Source of the DNA: Burkholderia sp.
GTDB lineage: Bacteria > Pseudomonadota > Gammaproteobacteria > Burkholderiales > Burkholderiaceae
Reading direction: 5' to 3'
Length of the DNA: 5,023 bases
Assembly: GCA_028292565.1 (NCBI GenBank)
Contig: JAQGMD010000230.1
Span: forward strand, 1 to 5,023
Shown here: positions 1 to 5,023 of the stretch, in pieces
How positions within the stretch are numbered: position 1 is the first letter of the stretch
How the letters are laid out: each line of letters opens with the position of its first letter
Program-made: the position numbers and the translations under genes
The notes under the pieces: generated by a model
Seen by the model: only the letters and a program-made list of their open reading frames with translations
Database searches by the model: none
What the model was told of the DNA's origin: nothing

Positions 1-1500
1 GATTGCGACATTCCCCGCCGCTTGCAGAAGGCCGCGGTCGTTATTGAGTTCCTGACCGTGCGTATCGATATCAAGCTTGCCGGCGGTCGATGCAGTAATG
101 CCGCTGTTGTTGTTGTTGAAGCGCGCACTGTTAATCCGCACATCGCCGCTCGATACGATCTGGCCCGCCGTGTTATCCAGTCCGCCTGCGTTGACGGCAA
201 GCGCGCCTCCTGCACCAATCGTGCCCTGGTTGTTGGACAGCGCACCGGCGGCCAGCGCCAGCGTCACATTTCCGCCCGCGACGATGCTTGATTTGTCGTT
301 GTTGAGGCTGCCGCCCTGAATCTCGACATTGCCGCCCGCCGCGATTGTCGATGCGATACTGCCGGCTTTGTTCACTATCGCGCCTGCCTGCAGGCTTGCA
401 TCGCCGCCGGCGAGCAAGCTGCCGCCGCTATTGTCGAGAGTGCCGCTCGCGACGACCGAAGTCGTTCCATTACTTTGTGTGACACCGGCCAGCCGTACAT
501 TTCCCGTGCTGCCAATCCGGATGTCCTGCTTGGCATAGCTATGTTGCAGGCTCAGGTCGCCGTTCGCCGACAAGACAAGGTTGCCCTGCAGGGCTGCCGT
601 TCTGCCCGTACTGTTAACGCCCACGCCCTGCTCAGTTGACATCAGATAGACCTGGTTGGCGTACATACCGCCGAGGTCCTTGATGTCAATCGCAAAGCGC
701 GGTGCTGTACCCGCACCGGCTTGCGCTGCTGCCTGCAATGTCCCGTACAGCACCTGGTTTGCGCCCGCGATGACATTCAGATTTTTCGCCCAGACTTCGC
801 CTTCAATGACGAAGCCGCGCGCAATCAGGTCGAGTTGTTCCAGATTGGTGGCATTCAGGCCGCTGCCGGCGATGGTCAGTTGGCCCTGACGCACATCGAA
901 GCCGTTGATCGAACCATCGCTTCCGAATTGAGGCCGCCCGGTGGTCAGGCTGGCGCGGTCGGCGTTCAGGAAACCGCAACCATCGCAGGTAATGCCGTTC
1001 GGGTTTGCGACAACAATATCCGCGCGCCGTCCGGCCACTTCGATCGTGCCACGCAGCTGCGAGGGATTTCCGCCGACAACTTCATTCAGGATGATGCGCG
1101 CCGGTGTCGGTCCGAGTTGCAGGTTGCCGGTGATCCAGCCGCCCTGCTGCGTCTGTACATTGGTCGGGCTGTTGTTGAGGATCAGGCCATTCTGATTGAC
1201 GTTGAATTGATCGTACTGGTTGCGGGATACGCCTGCCTTGCTGGGCGGAGCAATATGCACAATCGGTACGCCGTTGCGGGCAGCATCGAGAATCGGGCGC
1301 TGGCCTGCCGGGGCGCTGGAGCTTGCAGTGGTCTGCGCATAAGCCGGTAATACCGATAGTGCGCTCTGCAATACAAGCAGGGAGGCCATGGTCAGCGCCA
1401 TGCAGCGCACCCACTTCCTGCCGCCGAGATGGACGTAGGAGGACGGCACGGCATCGTATGCGTCGTTTGTATGGCGCGCCTGTCGTCTTTGCTTGTTCAT
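1..1500 (-). CDS. TpsA-family filamentous haemagglutinin-like exoprotein, N-terminal 500 residues (3' end outside window)
   Basis: This is the secreted partner of a two-partner secretion system: a large beta-helical surface protein (adhesin, haemagglutinin or contact-dependent toxin stem) exported through the adjacent TpsB. The minus-strand frame stays open from ATG at 1500 to the window edge. Residues 1-30 are a polar, basic n-region, about 33-54 are hydrophobic, and a signal-peptidase site is likely after AYA (55). The TPS/haemagglutination-activity domain spans about 70-300. It contains NPNG at 166-169, followed by ITCDGCGF with a CxxC pair (C172, C175), and the segment GGMYANQVYLMSTEQGVGV at 278-296. 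From about 350, Gly/Asn-rich units of roughly 20-25 residues repeat (LDNSGGSLLAGGD, LNNDKSSIVAGGN, LDNTAGQIVSSGD), as in FHA rod repeats. The start is supported by GAGGA five bases upstream. The gene lies 46 nt after tpsB and is probably co-transcribed. Whether the missing C-terminus is a toxin or an adhesin cannot be told here. Confidence 0.95.
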   Translation of the reverse strand, partial: MNKQRRQARHTNDAYDAVPSSYVHLGGRKWVRCMALTMASLLVLQSALSVLPAYAQTTASSSAPAGQRPILDAARNGVPIVHIAPPSKAGVSRNQYDQFNVNQNGLILNNSPTNVQTQQGGWITGNLQLGPTPARIILNEVVGGNPSQLRGTIEVAGRRADIVVANPNGITCDGCGFLNADRASLTTGRPQFGSDGSINGFDVRQGQLTIAGSGLNATNLEQLDLIARGFVIEGEVWAKNLNVIAGANQVLYGTLQAAAQAGAGTAPRFAIDIKDLGGMYANQVYLMSTEQGVGVNSTGRTAALQGNLVLSANGDLSLQHSYAKQDIRIGSTGNVRLAGVTQSNGTTSVVASGTLDNSGGSLLAGGDASLQAGAIVNKAGSIASTIAAGGNVEIQGGSLNNDKSSIVAGGNVTLALAAGALSNNQGTIGAGGALAVNAGGLDNTAGQIVSSGDVRINSARFNNNNSGITASTAGKLDIDTHGQELNNDRGLLQAAGNVAI

Positions 1501-1505
1501 GGCTT

Positions 1506-1510
1506 TCCTC
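1506..1510 (-). promoter_or_regulatory. Ribosome binding site of tpsA
   Basis: GAGGA on the minus strand ends five bases before the ATG at 1500. It is the clearest Shine-Dalgarno sequence in the locus. It fixes the tpsA start and implies independent, efficient initiation after the tpsB stop 46 nt upstream. Confidence 0.8.
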
Positions 1511-1546
1511 GATGGATCGGGGGTTTTGTTGTGTTTGTCGTGCTGC

Positions 1547-3364
1547 TTAAAATGCGTAGGTCGCCGACAGGTACGGGTTCCAGTGCGCGGTCTGGAAACC
1601 CGCTGGTTTGTATAGGGGCGTAGCGAGCGAAAGGTCGAATTGCATGCTCTTCCACTTGCCGCGCAATCCAAATGCCGCGCCGGCAAGTTTGGTACCGGCC
1701 AGATTGATGTCGCTCGGTCCCCATACGCGGCCAAGATCGATGCCGATGAAGCCCGCAGTGTCGACACCGTCGATGGTCTTGAGCGGCATGGAGAAATCGT
1801 TGCGGATGAAATAACCGCTCTCGGCGAGGAGCACTGTTCTGCCGTCGAACCCACGGACGGAGAAGCGATTGCCGATGGCGATCTGGTCAACCGATAGCGT
1901 CGCGTCGCGCGTATGTTGCGCCCTGAGAGTCGCGTTGTACTGGAGCGGTGTGCCGCCGACATTGAACGGCTGGTTGTAGCCCGCGGATAGCACCCACATC
2001 TGCGGTCGCAAAGTGAGTCCACCGTCGGCCGCCGTCGGCAGATCCTCCTGTGCATTCCGCCATGGCATGCCGCGGCGATAACCGAGTTCGAAGTCCACGG
2101 CGGCATCGCCTGTCAACTGCTTGTAGGTCACCCCGGTTTCCAAACTGCTGGTGCGCCTGCGCTGTACGATCAGCTCGACGTCATCGAGAAAACTATTGGT
2201 ACGGCGCGTTCCTGCCGCGGCATAGATCCCGGCCTTGGCCGCGCTGGTGCGTAGCATCAGCCGGTGCCAGCGAACCTCGGAAGATTCGCTCTTTCCGCTC
2301 GAGAGGAACTGCACGGTCGTACCCTGTACCGCTTGCGCGAAACGGTTGCGGCTTCGACTGAGCGTGAAGGTGTTGTAACGCCAGGGGATGCTGTAATTGA
2401 ATGCGAGACTCTGGCTGCGGTGATCCGGCGTCACCTGTTCGGCATTGGTGTTTGCCGATAGCGACAGGATGTCGTTGATGCCGAGCGGGTTATCGAGCGA
2501 TAGATAGCTCGACAATTGCGCTGCTCCCAATGTCTCGCTGCCGGAATTGTCCAGGGTAACGCCACCGCGGATGCGGTTCGATAAACTGCCGGATTGGCGC
2601 ACGATTCTGACGATGCTGGTGTCCGGCTCGGCGCCCGGTTCCAGTTCGGTCACGACCGAATGGCTGGGCACCCGCCTCATTTGCTCAACGCCCTGCTCCA
2701 GGTCGCGCACATTGAGGACGTCGCCACGGCTCACGGGAAACGCATTCCACCATGTACCCCATGCGTCATCGGGCGACCTTGCCTCATCGGCCCTGGTCAT
2801 CATCACGTCGGCGACGCGGCCGACATGCAGCTGGAAAGTCAACACGCCCTCTTTGAGATTCTGCTGGGGAAGTGAGACGCGGCTGGTGACATAACCCAGC
2901 TCAATCAGCGTGGCGTCCAGCGTCGCGGCGATCTGGCGCAGGCCGCCCACGCCGACGCAGTGATTGAGGTGGGGTTGCGCCGCGCGGAGCAGCCAGTGAA
3001 AGCGTCTTGCGCCGGGACCGGCCAGCTTGATGTCATTGACGAGGAAGCACGGAGTTTCCACGGGCAGAACATTTGAAACGGTGACCGGCTCGCGCGATTG
3101 GAGCACGTCGGACCGTGGTTGCATCTGCTGTTGCAATTCGCGGGCGCGATCTTCCTGCCGGCGCAGGGCCTCTTCGGCGATCTGTGCGGGCGAAGCTGCG
3201 CCGCTCGTCTGAGCGCCGGTGATGCCGGGTGCGCTGACGAGAGTAAGCAAGACGAGAGACGAGGCGCAGAGAAATGGTGAGCTCGCCATCGGGAGTGACG
3301 ACAGAGCCGGCTGGCGAACACCGGGTTGTCGGGTAGCGAGATAGTTTTTTTGACGCTTGTTCAT
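1547..3364 (-). CDS. TpsB-family outer-membrane transporter (ShlB/FhaC/HecB type)
   Basis: This is the outer-membrane pore of the two-partner secretion system, which recognises the TPS domain of TpsA in the periplasm and translocates it. Residues are numbered from the ATG at 3364 (605 aa; typical family length is about 550-600). The n-region is basic, the hydrophobic core is at about 30-47, and cleavage is likely after ITGA (51). A charged Gln/Arg/Glu helix at about 57-82 matches the pore-plugging H1 helix. The POTRA_2-type domain is at about 105-190, with a cysteine pair at C106 and C136. The remainder is the ShlB-type beta-barrel, with the hallmark SVRGFDGR at 502-509 (L6 loop) and a C-terminal Phe (ATYAF) typical of outer-membrane barrels. 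The frame is open back to TTG 3493/ATG 3490, which would add 43 charged residues. I prefer 3364 because it puts a signal peptide near the N-terminus and leaves the palindrome at 3466-3484 outside the coding region. However, no start here has a good Shine-Dalgarno sequence. Confidence 0.93.
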   Translation of the reverse strand: MNKRQKNYLATRQPGVRQPALSSLPMASSPFLCASSLVLLTLVSAPGITGAQTSGAASPAQIAEEALRRQEDRARELQQQMQPRSDVLQSREPVTVSNVLPVETPCFLVNDIKLAGPGARRFHWLLRAAQPHLNHCVGVGGLRQIAATLDATLIELGYVTSRVSLPQQNLKEGVLTFQLHVGRVADVMMTRADEARSPDDAWGTWWNAFPVSRGDVLNVRDLEQGVEQMRRVPSHSVVTELEPGAEPDTSIVRIVRQSGSLSNRIRGGVTLDNSGSETLGAAQLSSYLSLDNPLGINDILSLSANTNAEQVTPDHRSQSLAFNYSIPWRYNTFTLSRSRNRFAQAVQGTTVQFLSSGKSESSEVRWHRLMLRTSAAKAGIYAAAGTRRTNSFLDDVELIVQRRRTSSLETGVTYKQLTGDAAVDFELGYRRGMPWRNAQEDLPTAADGGLTLRPQMWVLSAGYNQPFNVGGTPLQYNATLRAQHTRDATLSVDQIAIGNRFSVRGFDGRTVLLAESGYFIRNDFSMPLKTIDGVDTAGFIGIDLGRVWGPSDINLAGTKLAGAAFGLRGKWKSMQFDLSLATPLYKPAGFQTAHWNPYLSATYAF

Positions 3365-3366
3365 TC

Positions 3367-3374
3367 GGTTAACC
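3367..3374. repeat. 8-bp palindrome GGTTAACC next to the tpsB start
   Basis: GGTTAACC is a perfect 8-bp palindrome ending two bases upstream of the preferred tpsB ATG at 3364, exactly where a Shine-Dalgarno sequence would be expected and is absent. It may be chance. If functional, it could be a protein-binding site or could influence translation start. Confidence 0.35.
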
Positions 3375-3393
3375 AGTCGTTTCTCTGTGTTTG

Positions 3394-3408
3394 CCCGCTC
3401 AAAGCGGG
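3394..3408. repeat. Short GC-rich hairpin in the putative tpsB leader
   Basis: The arms CCCGCT and AGCGGG form a perfect 6-bp stem with a 3-nt loop. On the transcribed minus strand the hairpin would lie about 30-45 nt upstream of the preferred tpsB ATG, inside the 5' leader if transcription starts near 3466. No poly-U tract follows, so it is not an intrinsic terminator. If the longer tpsB start is used, it is just coding sequence. Confidence 0.4.
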
Positions 3409-3465
3409 TGGGCACTCGGCGCCATTCGGCCAATTGACGATTTGCGATTAATTCATTCCGCACTT

Positions 3466-3484
3466 TGTCAATATCGTATTGACA
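3466..3484. promoter_or_regulatory. 19-bp perfect palindrome, candidate operator of the tps operon
   Basis: TGTCAATATCGTATTGACA is made of two perfect 8-bp arms (TGTCAATA and TATTGACA) around a 3-bp centre. This size and symmetry suit a homodimeric repressor or activator. It overlaps the candidate -10 element at 3473-3478, so a bound protein would be placed to block transcription of tpsB-tpsA. The palindrome is seen directly. Its role as an operator is inferred, and I cannot assign a regulator family. Confidence 0.5.
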
Positions 3485-3501
3485 TTGCATCAACGAAACA
3501 A
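3473..3501 (-). promoter_or_regulatory. Candidate sigma-70 promoter for tpsB-tpsA
   Basis: On the minus strand, TTGTTT (3501-3496) is followed after exactly 17 bases by TACGAT (3478-3473). The -35 matches the consensus at 3 of 6 positions and the -10 at 4 of 6. Transcription would begin around 3466 and leave a leader of about 100 nt before the ATG at 3364. The match is weak and rests on position and spacing. A second -35-like TTGACA (3484-3479 read in reverse) lies inside the palindrome but has no good -10 partner. Confidence 0.3.
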
Positions 3502-3522
3502 GTTGTATCGATGAAATACAAC
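3502..3522. repeat. Inverted repeat with 7-bp arms upstream of the tpsB promoter
   Basis: The arms GTTGTAT (3502-3508) and ATACAAC (3516-3522) are perfect inverted copies separated by 7 bases. The site lies directly upstream of the candidate -35 element, where an activator or second operator could bind. The sequence shows the symmetry; the function is inferred. Confidence 0.45.
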
Positions 3523-3524
3523 GC

Positions 3525-3538
3525 TTTGAAAATTCAAA
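3525..3538. repeat. AT-rich inverted repeat TTTGAA-AA-TTCAAA
   Basis: Two perfect 6-bp arms flank AA, two bases beyond the preceding inverted repeat. It is the third symmetric element in a 75-bp stretch upstream of tpsB. Low-complexity AT-rich sequence makes chance symmetry more likely here. Confidence 0.35.
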
Positions 3539-3683
3539 ATTGATTGCTGATCGGCTTTTACTGCCGCACGAAAAGAAGCGCCATTTCCGCTGGCCGGGTC
3601 AAACGCGACCGAAACGCGCTCTGCCTGTCAGCACGTCAATTTGGGTGATTGAAATGGGATGAAACGATCCAATGAACACGTGA

Positions 3684-3691
3684 AACGCGTT
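3684..3691. repeat. Palindrome AACGCGTT inside a repeated AAACGCG motif
   Basis: AACGCGTT is a perfect 8-bp palindrome with a central CG. It includes the third copy of AAACGCG; the other two are at 3601-3607 and 3612-3618, 11 bp apart, about one helical turn. Repeated half-sites at helical spacing suggest a DNA-binding protein, but short CG-rich words recur by chance in this kind of genome. Confidence 0.3.
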
Positions 3692-3727
3692 CGTGCGACT
3701 GGACCGAATGGCAGACGAAAGTGAGCG

Positions 3728-3752
3728 CTTTTGTTCAGTCAATGAACAAAAG
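3728..3752. repeat. Inverted repeat with 10-bp arms and 5-nt loop
   Basis: CTTTTGTTCA (3728-3737) and TGAACAAAAG (3743-3752) are perfect inverted copies around GTCAA. This is the longest symmetric element in the window. The half-site TGAACA occurs again in direct orientation at 3673-3678 within a 9-base repeat, CAATGAACA. The arms are AT-rich and not followed by a T-run on either strand, so a dimeric regulator site fits better than a terminator. Confidence 0.55.
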
Positions 3753-3759
3753 ATGGTGG

Positions 3760-3780
3760 GCCGCAGCCGATGACTGCGGC
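3760..3780. repeat. GC-rich hairpin, possible weak terminator remnant
   Basis: GCCGCAG (3760-3766) and CTGCGGC (3774-3780) form a perfect 7-bp stem with a 7-nt loop. Read on the minus strand, CTTTTG follows eight bases after the stem, farther than in a standard intrinsic terminator. It lies between the integrase remnant and tpsB, both on the minus strand, so it could insulate the tps operon from upstream transcription. I am unsure. Confidence 0.35.
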
Positions 3781-3954
3781 GCGTGGGGGACGATTATGTA
3801 GGCGACCGGATTAACGGGAAGCCGATCGAGGCGCTATTCATTGTGCTCTGCAGAATGGTGCTATTACGGCCGGGGTGGCATGCAAGTGGGGGCCCGTAAG
3901 TTTGGGCTGGAGATGGCGCGGAAAGGTTATCCTTGGCAGACACTACCCGCTTAT

Positions 3955-4815
3955 TTAATCCGACCGGCTCGGCGGTGGCTCTGCGATCGCCGCCCTCTTT
4001 CCCAAAATAGCGTTCTGCGCCTTCGTCTGTCGGCGCTTTTCGCGGATCGCATAAATGGTTGTCGTGCTGGGTGATGCATGTCCCAGGTTTTGCTGCAGCA
4101 CGTCGAGCGGCGTACCGGCCGCGACCGAATGCGTGCCATGCGTATGACGCAGCCAATGTGTACTGGCAGACACCAGCCGCTGCGCGGCTTCAGTGTCCGT
4201 CACGGTCAGGACAGCGGCGCAGGCGGAGAAGAAATTCTTTAGCTGGGTGTACAGCGTTCCGGGCGCGATCCCTGTTTTCGGGTCGACTGCCAGGGTGACT
4301 GCCGGCGACCAGGGCGCTCGCGCGGCGACGTCGACCGCTTTGCCGAGCAAGAAAGCGCCATGATTGGACGCGTGTTAGGGATTCGGATCCAGACCGCGCG
4401 CGACCAGGTATTGCGACAGTTCACCGATCACGTCGAGCGGTACAGGCACTCCCCGTTCCGTCTCACCTTTGCCGATCACCGTCAGCTCCCACCTTGCGAC
4501 CGGCTTGTGGTCACCGGCGTCCGCGCGGTGGCTCACCCATTTCAGGTGATCGACCCTGGCCGCCACCGCTTCGGTCAACCGCAGGCCGGTCGCGTAGAAG
4601 AAGTGCAACGCGAAGCGCAACCGGTGATTGGCCGACGTGTCCGGCAGTTGAGCGAGCTGCTGTTCAATGAAATTCCACTGGGCCTGTGTAAAGCTGCGCT
4701 TTTGGTCGATGCGCGTGGCTGCTTTCGGTGCGGCGACCGCGTTCCAGGGATTGCCGATCAGGTATCCCTGCATCAGCCCCGACATTGCCAACAGATGGCA
4801 CCAGATTTTTCCCAT
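3955..4815 (-). pseudogene. Tyrosine recombinase (phage-integrase family), catalytic domain remnant with internal stop
   Basis: The intact family member would cut and rejoin DNA at specific sites through a tyrosine nucleophile. One frame runs from ATG 4815 to TAA 3955, broken by an in-frame TAA at 4375-4377 after GLDPNP. The upstream part has ATGLRLTE with the first catalytic Arg (codon 4579-4581) and VIGKGE with the beta-hairpin Lys. The downstream part has THWLRHTHGTH with the HxxR His (4156-4158) and Arg (4147-4149), LGH with its His (4078-4080), and the nucleophile Tyr (4051-4053). Similarity appears to start only near QGYLIGNPW (about 4770), so the N-terminal core-binding half is missing. 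Residues coded by 4774-4815 are probably antisense of the neighbouring gene. The downstream part has no good start except TTG 4350. It resembles recombinases common in Burkholderiales (DUF3701-type), recalled and not searched. It is almost certainly inactive. Confidence 0.85.
4375..4377 (-). other. In-frame premature stop in the integrase remnant
   Basis: TAA interrupts the recombinase frame between ...ARGLDPNP and HASNHGAFLLGKA. Reading through it keeps the same frame and continues straight into conserved recombinase sequence, so a single substitution (for example CAA or GAA to TAA) explains it. No frameshift is needed. Confidence 0.8.
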
Positions 4816-5023
4816 CCTTAATGAAGCGCAAGTTGCCTCGTTGCGCGAATATGGTCAACCGGACGTGCGGTAGACGACTCTGAAGTCATCGTCATCGACG
4901 AACAGGCGCTGCGAACTCTCGTTGTTACCGAAGCGGAGCTCAGCGAAACGATCATGCGTGCCTTCATCCTGCGGCGCGTCGCGCTGATCCAGGACCAGCA
5001 CGGCGGCGTGATCCTGATCGGAT
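4772..5023 (+). pseudogene. cNMP-binding-domain/thioredoxin-reductase-like gene, 5'-truncated and internally deleted (3' end outside window)
   Basis: The intact relatives fuse an N-terminal cyclic-nucleotide-binding domain to an FAD/NAD(P)H thioredoxin-disulfide reductase. Two pieces in different frames match this family. Piece one (4772-4870) reads ISPDIANRWHQIFPIL and then NEAQVASLREYGQPDVR before TAG at 4871; HQxFPxL is a usual opening motif. Piece two (about 4861 to the edge) reads AVDDSEVIVIDEQALRTLVV, then AELSETIMRAFILRRVALIQ and GGVILIG, the end of the cNMP-binding domain and the linker. The roughly 60 residues between them, the beta-roll that binds the nucleotide, are missing, and the frame changes. 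The true start is also lost, because upstream sequence is the integrase remnant on the other strand. ATG 4954 is inside piece two and is unlikely to be a native start. Family identity comes from memory of related sequences. Confidence 0.7.

Larger units (their letters stand above)
3365..3954. other. Palindrome-rich intergenic region upstream of the tps operon
   Basis: This stretch of about 590 bases separates the tpsB start from the stop of the integrase remnant. I find no convincing coding sequence: short open frames in it show no recognisable protein. It holds at least seven short perfect inverted repeats, three copies of AAACGCG (3601, 3612, 3683), two copies of CAATGAACA (3670, 3740) and a candidate promoter. 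The part at 3480-3545 is visibly more AT-rich than its surroundings, as expected for a promoter zone. No tRNA or attachment-site duplication was seen at 3785-3954, and nothing there is recognised. Confidence 0.7.

Noticed and set aside
721..1350. Open plus-strand frame of 209 codons
   Set aside because: It lies wholly antisense to the TPS domain of tpsA. Its translation shows no recognisable domain, while the minus strand has clear TPS motifs.
2050..2894. Several plus-strand open frames antisense to tpsB
   Set aside because: They are shadows of the GC-rich tpsB barrel sequence: Arg/Pro/Ala-rich translations, no family features and no ribosome sites that I can see.
2905..3321. Minus-strand frame of 138 codons overlapping the start of tpsB
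   Set aside because: It is an alternative frame inside the TpsB signal peptide/POTRA region. Its translation is Arg/Ser/Cys-rich and looks non-biological.
3728..3752. 10-bp-arm inverted repeat as a rho-independent terminator
   Set aside because: The stem is AT-rich and is not followed by a T-run on either strand, so an operator-like site is the better reading.
3466..3780. Inverted repeats read as a CRISPR array or insertion-sequence ends
   Set aside because: The repeats differ from one another in sequence and spacing. There is no regular repeat-spacer pattern, no transposase, and no matching long terminal inverted repeats.
3794..4156. Minus-strand frame of 120 codons overlapping the integrase end
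   Set aside because: It overlaps the recombinase HxxR-to-Tyr region out of frame. The extra part at 3794-3950 has no recognised protein similarity.
3955..4815. Two separate functional small integrases
   Set aside because: Both open parts are in the same frame, split only by one stop. Each has just half of the catalytic residues, so this is one broken gene.
4360..4821. Plus-strand frame of 153 codons opposite the integrase
   Set aside because: It is antisense to the recombinase catalytic motifs, and its translation has no recognisable domain.

Overview
The window carries a two-partner secretion (TPS, type Vb) locus on the minus strand, next to a recombination-scarred region holding two decayed genes. 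The base composition looks moderately GC-rich. The styles of the FhaC/ShlB-like transporter, the haemagglutinin-like exoprotein and the tyrosine recombinase all resemble Burkholderiales (Betaproteobacteria), perhaps Oxalobacteraceae or Burkholderiaceae. That placement rests on remembered family resemblance, not on a search.

Positions 1-1500 (minus) hold the first 500 codons of a TpsA exoprotein: signal peptide, TPS/haemagglutination-activity domain with an NPNG motif, then the start of the FHA-type repeats. It runs off the left edge. Positions 1547-3364 (minus, possibly starting at 3490 or 3493) hold the complete TpsB outer-membrane transporter with an N-terminal helix, a POTRA domain, a 16-strand-type barrel and the VRGF loop motif. 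The order is tpsB-tpsA with a 46-nt gap, so they are very likely co-transcribed. TpsB would capture the TPS domain of TpsA in the periplasm and thread it to the cell surface.

Positions 3365-3954 hold no convincing gene but an unusual number of short perfect inverted repeats and repeated short motifs. This is probably the regulatory region of the tps operon. One 19-bp palindrome sits over a candidate promoter -10 element.

Positions 3955-4815 (minus) hold the catalytic half of a tyrosine recombinase of the phage-integrase family. All recognisable active-site residues are present, but an in-frame TAA interrupts it and the N-terminal half is missing. Its broken 5' end abuts, on the opposite strand, the broken 5' part of a cyclic-nucleotide-binding-domain/thioredoxin-reductase-like gene (about 4772 to beyond 5023). 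That gene has lost its start and most of its cNMP-binding domain, with a frame change near 4862-4870. The right side is therefore a breakpoint between two dead genes.

I see no clearly new biological system. The most interesting items are the palindrome-rich tpsB upstream region, the atypical leader peptides of the two TPS proteins, the unseen C-terminus of TpsA (adhesin or contact-dependent toxin), and the recombination junction at 4770-4870.
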